6,640 nt of DNA from Bdellovibrionales bacterium RBG_16_40_8. GTDB lineage: Bacteria > Bdellovibrionota > Bdellovibrionia > Bdellovibrionales > UBA1609. The DNA lies in assembly GCA_001769925.1 (NCBI GenBank), contig MEPT01000037.1:1-6640 (forward strand), read 5' to 3'. Each line of letters opens with the position of its first letter. The first letter of the stretch is position 1. Position numbers and translations under genes: made by a program. Positions 1-5,954 of this stretch are shown piece after piece. The notes below the pieces were generated by a model. The model was not told where the DNA came from. It made no database searches and saw nothing but the letters and a program-made list of their open reading frames with translations.

Positions 1-70
1 TACCTGCGCGATCTTGACTTATCCCTCTCCTTCTCACAACATCGTAGATTAATAATATGCGAGGTAAGCC

Positions 71-1393
71 ATGACTGTTGCTGTAAAATTCAATAAACTC
101 ACTCCTCCAAAAGATGGACAAACTATCACTATGTCTACTAGTGGTCTGGTAGTCCCTGATAATCCGATTATCCCGTACATTGAAGGTGATGGTACCGGAC
201 CTGATATCTGGAAAGCAGCACAAGCCGTGTTTGATGAGGCCATAAAAAAAGCCTATAATGGCAAGAAGAAAATCGTGTGGTTTGAAGTGTTTGCAGGTGA
301 AAAATCATTTAACACATTAGGTGATTGGCTACCCGAGGATACCTTAACTGCTTTTCGACACTATCTTGTTTCAATTAAGGGCCCACTTACTACGCCTGTT
401 GGCAAAGGTATGCGCTCACTAAATGTCGCTATTCGTCAGATGCTTGATCTTTACGTGTGTCTAAGACCTGTAAAATATTTCACCGGTGTTCCGTCTCCGG
501 TTAAAGCCCCACAAGATGTCGATATGACTATTTTTCGTGAGAATACTGAAGACATATATGCTGGTATTGAATTTGAAAAAGACACCGATGACGTTAAAAA
601 TGTTTTGAAGTATTTGAAGCAAACGTTTCCGAAGTTATATGAGAAAATTCGTTTTCCAGACTCGACTGCTATTGGCATTAAGCCGGTTTCACAAGAAGGT
701 AGCGAGAGGCTAATTCGCGCAGCTATTGAGTATGCTATTGAAAATAAAAAACCTTCTGTCACTATCGTGCATAAAGGCAACATTATGAAATTCACTGAGG
801 GTGGGTTTCGCAACTGGGGCTACGAGCTTGCCGAAAAAGAATTTAGCGATAAGACATATTCTTGGGAGAAATGGGAGAAAACTAAAAAAGATAGCAGTGA
901 AGGGGCGGCAAACGACGAAATGAATGCCGCAATTAAGGCTGGCAAAGTTATAATTAAAGATGCTATTGCCGACATTGCGCTACAGCAGGTTTTGACTCGG
1001 CCAAAAGAATTTTCTGTTATCGCCACCTTAAATTTGAATGGTGATTATTTATCAGATGCTCTTGCCGCACAAGTTGGCGGTATTGGCATAGCCCCTGGGG
1101 GTAATATTAATTATATAACAGGACACGCTGTGTTTGAAGCAACGCATGGCACAGCCCCCAAATATGCAGGGCAGGATAAGGTTAACCCAGGGTCAGTAAT
1201 TCTTTCTGGAGAGATGATGTTTCGCCATTTAGGTTGGCATGAGGCTGCTGACTTAATTATTAAGGGTATGTTGGGGGCCATTGAGTCACGTACGGTAACG
1301 TATGATTTTGCCCGCATGATGAAACAAGACGGGCAGAGCGTAAAAGAATTAAAGTGTTCAGAGTTCGGCCAGGCAGTAATTAAGCACATGTAG
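71..1393 (+). CDS. icd: NADP-dependent isocitrate dehydrogenase
   Basis: This cytoplasmic TCA-cycle enzyme oxidatively decarboxylates isocitrate to 2-oxoglutarate with NADP+. The 440-residue protein matches the E. coli-type homodimeric family (416 residues there) end to end. Visible landmarks are [10 protein letters not shown] (34-40), GPLTTPV (104-110), RSLNVAIRQ (115-123), IFREN (154-158), Tyr163, [11 protein letters not shown] (234-244), Asp301, and NGDYLSDA with metal-binding Asp325 and Asp329. Lys364, Tyr365, Val371, Tyr411 and Arg415 correspond to the E. coli residues that select NADP over NAD. Ser116 aligns with the serine that AceK phosphorylates in E. coli; no aceK is visible here. 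A lysine- and alanine-rich stretch at about 262-292 is longer than in E. coli and accounts for most of the extra length. The ATG has GAGG six bases upstream (61-64) and gives an N-terminus collinear with the family. It converges with the next gene. Identification is very secure. Confidence 0.97.
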   Translation: MTVAVKFNKLTPPKDGQTITMSTSGLVVPDNPIIPYIEGDGTGPDIWKAAQAVFDEAIKKAYNGKKKIVWFEVFAGEKSFNTLGDWLPEDTLTAFRHYLVSIKGPLTTPVGKGMRSLNVAIRQMLDLYVCLRPVKYFTGVPSPVKAPQDVDMTIFRENTEDIYAGIEFEKDTDDVKNVLKYLKQTFPKLYEKIRFPDSTAIGIKPVSQEGSERLIRAAIEYAIENKKPSVTIVHKGNIMKFTEGGFRNWGYELAEKEFSDKTYSWEKWEKTKKDSSEGAANDEMNAAIKAGKVIIKDAIADIALQQVLTRPKEFSVIATLNLNGDYLSDALAAQVGGIGIAPGGNINYITGHAVFEATHGTAPKYAGQDKVNPGSVILSGEMMFRHLGWHEAADLIIKGMLGAIESRTVTYDFARMMKQDGQSVKELKCSEFGQAVIKHM

Positions 1394-1457
1394 TGTCCCG
1401 CTTTTTTGTTAATCAGACTTTTAACGCGCGTGCGACACATAAAAGCGCCTGGCACTA
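1391..1457. terminator. Imperfect hairpin between convergent genes
   Basis: The gap between the two convergent genes begins with TAGTG and ends with CACTA. Inside these, CC/GG and CGCTTTT (1399-1405)/AAAAGCG (1441-1447) also pair, with small bulges, around a loop of about 35 bases. T-runs occur on both strands at the inner ends of the arms. The position suggests a bidirectional transcription stop. The long loop and bulges make it a poor canonical terminator, so the call is tentative. Confidence 0.3.
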
Positions 1458-1459
1458 AA

Positions 1460-2929
1460 TTACCAACTCATGGTTAATGTAGATGAGACAACTTCTTTGC
1501 GGTAGTTTTCTGATCCATCGTCAATGTTTGAACGCTCTGAAGTTATTTCGTAACCCATGCCAATACCAAAGTTTTTTGCAAGTTGGATACTAGCGGCTAT
1601 GCCACCAGTAATTTCGTTTTCTAAACGCTTGTCGCTGCTACCTGGTGATACTCCGACTGTCCAATTGTCGTAAGCATATCTATTATACATTACGTTTGGA
1701 GTGAGTGTGAGCTTTGTCGCTTGATCAAGAATTAACGAAGAGCTTAGGCCAATTCTTATATAGGACTTGTCTTCTGCGCCAAAGGCTTGATCCGAGACTT
1801 GCCCGGCAACAAACTTAGGTGTGATATTAGAGCCATTAAATTTAAATGCTATATCTAAACCAAGTTCGGTGGTGATAAGTTCAGCAAGTGGCGCTGGTAA
1901 GCCCGCATCGTCTGGGTTTCCGCCAGTTGAGCCGTCTGGTTGGCGTCCGAGGCGTGATACATATTTTAGCTGTGTTATTTTTGGTTTCAGACTTAAATCC
2001 AAAAAACTTGCTGCGTTTACATTTAATTTACCAAAGGCACTGTATTCGTTAAAATCTTTGTAATAAAAATATTCACCAAGTACCGGAGAAGCAAAATCTG
2101 AGTATAAGCTTAATGCATCACGGTGGCGTACTGATCCGCCTAGTTCTGTTTGTATACTTTCAAAATTAAAACCTAACTTTTGCTCAAATTTAGAATCGGC
2201 ATAGCGAACAGGCATGCCGCGATCTTCTGGATTGTTAGCGTCCCAATCGTGAAGTCCTATATAATCTGGTGATCTTTCATCGAGAAAGACTCCGCTTATA
2301 GCTGAGGTTGAAGTTGCCGTTTTTGTAAGATTAGCTGTGTAGGTCATATTGGCTTTGGCTTCGTTTTGCTTAAACATGTCTGATTGCTGTTGTTCAGCAT
2401 AATCTTTTATTGTGGCACTAATAGAGGCGCCAAAGTTACCTGATTTGAAAGAAAGGCTCGGTGCTATTTGATAAGATGTCGCTTTGGTATCAACATTACT
2501 AGGATTAACGTTTGAGTCTCGTGCCATTGTAAATTCAACCGACCCAGTAACTGCAGAAGGTGTTTCTTCTTTTGCAACTTCTTCTAGTTTGACTGAAGTT
2601 TTACCTGAGGTTTGACCTGTGGTTTTAGTAGAGTTGTTTACGTTTGTTATAAGAGTGTCGGTATTGGCGGCCGCAGGGTTTGTAATCGCTGCCATTTTAA
2701 AAGATTTTTCAGCTAGCGCGATTTCATTATCAATTTCTGCATCTATAGATTCTTGAGTTTTCACACGATTTGCTTTTTTTTGTTTTTTAGATATTTTTTT
2801 TGCCTGCAGTGAGGTGTTCGCTAAAGTTTTCTTTTTTAATACTACTTGCTCTATTGCTAAGGCTTGATGTTGAACCGAAATAAAGAAAATTACGGCGCTT
2901 AACGTAAAAACCACTTTTTCATATTTCAT
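1460..2929 (-). CDS. Secreted protein, probable outer-membrane beta-barrel
   Basis: I recognise the architecture but no named family. The 489-residue product starts with a classical signal peptide: Lys2 and Lys5, a hydrophobic core at 6-19, then the AxA cleavage motif ALA at 23-25. A lysine-rich, probably helical segment follows (32-57), then a Thr/Ser/Asn-rich linker to about 125. From there to the end, alternating polar and hydrophobic strands with frequent aromatics and Asp/Asn-rich turns look like a beta-barrel. The last residues, STLTMSW, end in an aromatic, as in substrates of the BAM outer-membrane assembly machinery. The ATG is supported by GGAG seven bases upstream (2937-2940 on the plus strand). 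The upstream DNA holds several short repeats, so expression could be regulated or variable. Porin-like transport or a surface structural role are both possible. The barrel call is inference from pattern; the signal peptide is clear. Confidence 0.85.
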   Translation of the reverse strand: MKYEKVVFTLSAVIFFISVQHQALAIEQVVLKKKTLANTSLQAKKISKKQKKANRVKTQESIDAEIDNEIALAEKSFKMAAITNPAAANTDTLITNVNNSTKTTGQTSGKTSVKLEEVAKEETPSAVTGSVEFTMARDSNVNPSNVDTKATSYQIAPSLSFKSGNFGASISATIKDYAEQQQSDMFKQNEAKANMTYTANLTKTATSTSAISGVFLDERSPDYIGLHDWDANNPEDRGMPVRYADSKFEQKLGFNFESIQTELGGSVRHRDALSLYSDFASPVLGEYFYYKDFNEYSAFGKLNVNAASFLDLSLKPKITQLKYVSRLGRQPDGSTGGNPDDAGLPAPLAELITTELGLDIAFKFNGSNITPKFVAGQVSDQAFGAEDKSYIRIGLSSSLILDQATKLTLTPNVMYNRYAYDNWTVGVSPGSSDKRLENEITGGIAASIQLAKNFGIGMGYEITSERSNIDDGSENYRKEVVSSTLTMSW

Positions 2930-3037
2930 AGAACTTCTCCATATATATTATTAGAAAAAATACTTTTAAATAAAACTTACAGTTAAAAGAGCAAGGATTG
3001 TTCCAATGGTAGTTATGCGGCAAGGGTCGATAATTTT

Positions 3038-3087
3038 GCGTATATTAGCGTATATTAGCGTATATTAGCGTATATTAGCGTATATTT
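3038..3087. repeat. Five-copy 10-bp tandem repeat GCGTATATTA
   Basis: Four exact copies of GCGTATATTA (3038, 3048, 3058, 3068) are followed by a fifth ending in T instead of A (3078-3087). The 10-bp period is close to one turn of B-DNA, so each TATATTA tract faces roughly the same side of the helix. The array lies about 110-160 bases upstream of the barrel gene start. It could be a bent or easily melted region, a multi-site operator, or a slippage-prone variable tract. The repeat is directly visible; its role is inference. Confidence 0.95.
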
Positions 3088-3129
3088 AGCTATGTAAATA
3101 TCAGCTATGTATAATAAGTAGACAATGGT

Positions 3130-3171
3130 GCCGTAGAAGAGCCACGGACTAGCCGTAGAAGAGCCACGGAC
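3130..3171. repeat. Two-copy 22-bp repeat of a small hairpin
   Basis: The 20-base unit GCCGTAGAAGAGCCACGGAC occurs exactly twice, at 3130-3149 and 3152-3171, separated by TA. On the minus strand each unit reads CCGTGG-CTCTT-CTACGG, which folds as a six-pair stem (one G-T wobble) closed by a five-base loop. This resembles REP-type extragenic palindromes or a doubled RNA hairpin. If the upstream minus-strand small gene and the barrel gene were co-transcribed, the hairpins would lie in the leader between them. There is no T-run, so they are not ordinary terminators. Confidence 0.9.
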
Positions 3172-3298
3172 GGATGCGCTCAAACCCCGAAGAATAAGGC
3201 AGAAGCGACGTGAATTAAGGCAGTGATATACATGAATACAGCAAATGGAAAATGAAAGGCATGCCAATAGCCCATTAGTTTTTGCAATAGGAATTTCG

Positions 3299-3589
3299 TT
3301 AAAGGTCAGACGAAAATCGCCAATGATCGAAGAAAAATAATGCTGTAAATGGGTTTATATTTTCAATGTCATCAGGTACGCCAGCAATTGCAAGAGCGCG
3401 CTTAAAATAAGAAGCTTTTTCTTCGCTAGTAACAGTCAGATTTCGTCTTTGAAACGAGTCGTTTATTAGTTTAAGCATTCTTTCAGCAATATTTTCTAAC
3501 TCACTTTGCTGTCCTAATAATTGCACGTAAACGTAGCGGCCTATTACTCCACTTGCTAGAGCCAGTTCGCTGTTGCCACGTTTTTTCAT
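3299..3589 (-). CDS. Small protein of unknown function
   Basis: I do not recognise this 96-residue protein. It begins MKKRGNSELALASG and has a mixed, protein-like composition without the Cys/His excess of chance frames. A central stretch (about residues 25-70) rich in Leu, Glu, Lys and Arg is probably helical. The C-terminus is aromatic-rich, with Phe-Phe-Phe and Trp near the end. There is no signal peptide or membrane segment. I chose the ATG at 3589; a TTG five codons upstream (3604) is the only alternative before an in-frame stop. Neither has a clear Shine-Dalgarno sequence, which lowers confidence. It lies 89 bases from, and divergent to, the transposase fragment, and points towards the barrel gene across the repeat region. 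It could be a genuine lineage-specific gene, the remnant of a longer one, or a chance frame. Confidence 0.45.
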   Translation of the reverse strand: MKKRGNSELALASGVIGRYVYVQLLGQQSELENIAERMLKLINDSFQRRNLTVTSEEKASYFKRALAIAGVPDDIENINPFTALFFFDHWRFSSDL

Positions 3590-3678
3590 AGTGTAGACTT
3601 GCAATTTTATTTTCAGTTGTCATAATTTTCTGATGATCTCATACCAAACATTAAATTTACAGCAGAGGGCAATTGACT

Positions 3679-4077
3679 ATGGCAAACCCGAAGCAACTTG
3701 GATTTCTCGACGGCAAACACCCAACCAGAGCGCAAATTTCAATCAGAGCAAGGCACGAGCTTTTGCTGTTGGCAGATTTAGTACCGTGGCCAGATCTAAC
3801 GGAGATTGCAATCAGCATACGAGAGTCACGAATAAAATCACCGTCAGGTTCAGAGCCACATTACCGCGAACTGCTCGATGCGGTGGCACTGATGTCAGTG
3901 CGCAAAATCACATTTCGCGATGCCGAAGATTTAATCGCGCACTATGCGCCAGCGCGCTATCTTTGCGGGCTGATGGATTCAACATGGCAGCCAGATCACA
4001 TTACAATTTTCGAATTTACTCAGATGCTTGGCCCAGCGGGGATGAGCCTGATCAACAATTTTTTTGGATACCAGTAA
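3679..4077 (+). pseudogene. Truncated insertion-sequence transposase (N-terminal fragment)
   Basis: The 132-residue frame resembles the N-terminal region of long IS transposases of the IS5/IS1182 general type. It has an opening with PTRAQISIRARHELLLLADLV (read in parts, residues 14-34), then RELLDAVALMSVRKITFRDAEDLI, APARYLCGL, and PDHITIFEFTQMLG. In such proteins the DDE catalytic domain follows; here it is absent and the frame stops after about 127 IS-like residues plus five host-encoded ones (FFGYQ). Full-length relatives are, from memory, several hundred residues, so this is a fragment and cannot be active. AGAGGG nine bases upstream (3664-3669) supports the ATG at 3679 over the TTG at 3673. 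The fragment is visibly more GC-rich than the DNA on either side, consistent with acquisition. Terminal inverted repeats cannot be defined because the right end is lost. The exact IS family is not assigned. Confidence 0.75.
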
Positions 4078-4562
4078 TTTTAGTTTTAGTGATAGCGAGC
4101 ATGCTTGTTTTTACATATAATTATAAGTATAGAATTAGTGATATGCCACAGGCTATTTTGCCAAAGCGTGCTGGGCAGGTAGTGCCGGGGTTTAATGGTA
4201 AAACAATTGACGGCGAAGATTATATTTTTTCATCAAAAAAATCTGAAAAAACATTAGTAATTTTTTGGGCTTCATGGTGTGCCCCCTGTGCTGAAGAGAC
4301 ACCATCTCTTATTGAAATGGCAAAACGTAATTCTAAATGGCAGATTATTGCGATCTCTAATGATACTTCTCGTAAAGAAATTTTAGATTTTTTAAAAATA
4401 TTTCCGCAAATGCGGCAAGAAAATATTATTTTGCTCTGGGACGCTGGTCGTGAAATAGCCGGTCGCTACGGCGTAGAGGGTATACCAGAATCATTTCTTA
4501 TAGATAATAAAGGGCAACTAATTAAAAAATTTATTGGTTCTGTCGACTGGAATAAGTACTAA
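4059..4562 (+). CDS. Membrane-anchored TlpA/ResA-like thioredoxin, native 5' end lost
   Basis: This is a thiol-disulfide oxidoreductase domain of the TlpA/ResA/CcmG type, which works in the periplasm on cytochrome c maturation or other disulfide reduction. Counting from 4059, an N-terminal membrane segment (about 3-19) is followed by the redox motif WCAPC (Cys74, Cys77), a short strand-helix region, and YGVEGIPESFLID with the expected cis-proline at 143. Domain length is normal. The oddity is the start. The membrane segment begins directly at a seven-T run (4059-4065) where the transposase fragment ends, so the native start codon and promoter have been replaced. The frame stays open back to an ATG at 3633, through the transposase DNA in a different frame. 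Possible starts are ATG 3633 or 3984, GTG 4089, or ATG 4101 or 4143, none with a good ribosome binding site. I list only the homologous part. It may be a pseudogene or expressed from the IS side. Confidence 0.75.
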   Translation, partial: FFWIPVILVLVIASMLVFTYNYKYRISDMPQAILPKRAGQVVPGFNGKTIDGEDYIFSSKKSEKTLVIFWASWCAPCAEETPSLIEMAKRNSKWQIIAISNDTSRKEILDFLKIFPQMRQENIILLWDAGREIAGRYGVEGIPESFLIDNKGQLIKKFIGSVDWNKY

Positions 4563-4565
4563 TCG

Positions 4566-4789
4566 ATGCAAAAAACACACGAAGTCCACTCAGAAATGAC
4601 GAAAAAAAAACTTACTAGAAAAAAAATTCCGGTAAATGTGTGGGCATCATATTGTTAAAATGATGTTTATGGGTTGGACCTTTTATGCTGTTATTTATTT
4701 TGCTTTATGGTATTTATTTTGGGCTAACCGAACCTACTGAGCGGGCTTTAATTATACTCACTATTAAGCCTGCGCCAGAAAATAACTGA
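4566..4789 (+). pseudogene. Internally deleted MFS transporter remnant
   Basis: Two short frames together look like one broken transporter gene. The first (4566-4658) encodes 30 residues including TRKKIPVNVWA. This fits the start of MFS permeases that read like 'PRNVWALGxVSLxMDxSSE', but it then runs into SYC and a stop. The second, in another frame (open from 4664 to the TGA at 4787-4789), encodes a hydrophobic stretch then LLYGIYFGLTEPTERALI. This matches the 'LYGLYYGLTEGxEkALVADL' region seen in the later part of the same permease family. A deletion that joined the two just after the first transmembrane helix begins would explain both. The first ATG is three bases after the TlpA stop, so the two were probably co-transcribed. 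The family match is from memory of the motifs; the frame break and the missing middle are visible. No functional transporter can be made. Confidence 0.5.
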
Positions 4790-4807
4790 TTACTAATAAA
4801 TTAATAT

Positions 4808-5791
4808 TTAAGCCGCTTTTCTAAGTTCTTTTTTTAAAGCTATTTGTAGTGCTCGAAAGACGTCTTTGTTATAGGGCTGGCCCATAGTTACTTCTATGGT
4901 CTGCAAGGCTTGAGAAATGGTTTGAACTTGTGGGTTACTTGCAGCAGTGATAGTTAAATTACAAAATTCGGCAGCTAAAGCAACGACCCTGGCCATAGGA
5001 TGAATTTTTGCATTACGTAATTTTCGCGGATACCCTTGACCGATAGAATTTTCGTGATGTTGATAAATAATGGCAATAATATCATCAGGCACTATTCGAA
5101 GTGATGCAAGTTGTTCCATACCTTTAAATGGATGTTGCTCGTAGAGCTGAATTTCATCGAAGGTCATTTTTGATTTGTGTTTATCGATTAGTGTTGGCGG
5201 TAGTGTTTTAAGTCCTATATCGTGAAGTAGTGCCCCTAAAGCGAGCTTTTCAATAATGGCCTTATTTTTCCATTGAAGCTCTTGAGCGATAAGCACACTC
5301 ACATAACAAACAGCTAGTGAATGCCTAACTAGACCATCTGAGCAATTTTTTAATCCGTTAAATAGATCATTAAGATCGCCGTGTATATCTGCAAGCGCTA
5401 CTGTAGCTTCAACAATTTGTTTGCAGTGAGAGTAAGCTTCTAAAGTCATGCCCACATGCTCAAGCTCTAAAAATACCGAAGCAGAAATTTGACCGAGAAT
5501 ATGAACTTTCTGCGTAAGCCCAAGATTTTTATGAGTTAAAATGACGCCAGCAACTACAAGATTGCAATCAATAAAGTTGTAGTAATCAGATTTTTTGATC
5601 CAAAGGTACTCAATAGTTTTATTTTCATAGTTTTTTAATTGCTCACGATTGGTTTTTTGCCCAGCACGCTGAATCACAATAAACTTATTGTCAGAGAGTT
5701 TAATATGCAGATCGACCGCAATTACTGTCCCGCTTATCATATCCTGTATTGGAACGGGTATCATATTAGGGTCTTTTATATCAATTTTCAT
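4808..5791 (-). CDS. HD-GYP-like protein with degenerate metal site
   Basis: HD-GYP proteins hydrolyse the second messenger cyclic di-GMP in the cytoplasm. This 327-residue protein has an N-terminal beta-rich domain (about 1-90, with VDLHIKLSDNKFIVI), like those in Bdellovibrio-type HD-GYP proteins. A helical linker leads to the HD-GYP core: RHS (His157), LLHDIG (His190, Asp191), HPFKG (His220), QHHEN (His245, His246) and GQGYP (GYP at 253-255). The closing motif, usually RIVAVADxFDALT, reads RVVALAAEFCNLT here, so the expected metal-ligand Asp is Ala274. The Glu normally four residues before His157 is Gly153. Activity may therefore be reduced, altered or lost, leaving a binding or sensor role. 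I chose the ATG at 5791, which gives a family-like N-terminus. A TTG at 5833 would add 14 residues. Neither has a strong ribosome binding site. It is divergent from ffh. Confidence 0.88.
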   Translation of the reverse strand: MKIDIKDPNMIPVPIQDMISGTVIAVDLHIKLSDNKFIVIQRAGQKTNREQLKNYENKTIEYLWIKKSDYYNFIDCNLVVAGVILTHKNLGLTQKVHILGQISASVFLELEHVGMTLEAYSHCKQIVEATVALADIHGDLNDLFNGLKNCSDGLVRHSLAVCYVSVLIAQELQWKNKAIIEKLALGALLHDIGLKTLPPTLIDKHKSKMTFDEIQLYEQHPFKGMEQLASLRIVPDDIIAIIYQHHENSIGQGYPRKLRNAKIHPMARVVALAAEFCNLTITAASNPQVQTISQALQTIEVTMGQPYNKDVFRALQIALKKELRKAA

Positions 5792-5905
5792 TACTTGAGA
5801 TATATCGGCAAAACTAATGGCAGAACTGAGCAAAATTGTGATATTGCTGCCAAATTGGTATATTAACGAATTGATTTCTCACATCATCGAATGTACAAAT
5901 CACAG

Positions 5906-5926
5906 CTTAGGTCTTAGGCCTAGGTG
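5906..5926. promoter_or_regulatory. Heptad/palindrome cluster in the divergent HD-GYP-ffh gap
   Basis: CTTAGGT and CTTAGGC lie head to tail at 5906 and 5913, followed by the shortened CTAGGTG. They overlap the 8-bp palindrome TAGGCCTA (5915-5922) and CCTAGG (5919-5924). The cluster sits just upstream of where ffh should begin. Upstream of it, TTGATT (5871) and TACAAA (5894) are 17 bases apart and could be a weak sigma-70-type promoter for ffh. This is suggestive of an operator-promoter arrangement, but chance is possible. Confidence 0.25.
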
Positions 5927-5954
5927 AATACTTTCTTTTATCAGATCGAATTAA

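Larger units (their letters stand above)
2930..3298. other. Repeat-bearing non-coding stretch upstream of the barrel gene
   Basis: I see no credible gene in these 369 bases. A minus-strand open frame at 3055-3267 runs straight through both the 10-bp and 22-bp repeats. It is Cys- and Tyr-rich in the way random AT-rich frames are, and the 22-bp repeat is read in two different frames, so I reject it. The stretch holds the two tandem repeats listed separately, a spaced direct repeat agctatgta (3088-3096 and 3103-3111), an 11/12-base near-repeat ending TAAGGCAG (3192-3202 and 3212-3223), and an 8-bp palindrome GGCATGCC (3258-3265). The 60 bases nearest the barrel gene are very AT-rich and presumably include its promoter, but no clean -35/-10 pair stands out. 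Confidence 0.6.

Noticed and set aside
14..56. sigma-70 promoter for icd starting with TTGACT at 14-19.
   Set aside because: No good -10 element lies 16-18 bases downstream; TAGATT (45-50) is too far away.
57..74. Five-codon mini-frame (ATG at 57) whose TGA overlaps the icd ATG, resembling a translationally coupled leader peptide.
   Set aside because: It has no ribosome binding site of its own and the GAGG inside it serves icd; five codons occur readily by chance.
3038..3171. CRISPR array or plasmid-type iteron origin.
   Set aside because: The 10-bp repeats have no spacers and the 22-bp unit occurs only twice; no cas, rep or DnaA-box cluster is present.
3055..3267. Seventy-codon minus-strand open frame across the repeat region.
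   Set aside because: It is made of repeats read in shifting frames, is Cys/Tyr-rich, and has no ribosome binding site or family resemblance.
4790..4807. Intrinsic terminator between the MFS remnant and the convergent HD-GYP gene.
   Set aside because: The 18-base gap is only AT-rich, with no GC stem.
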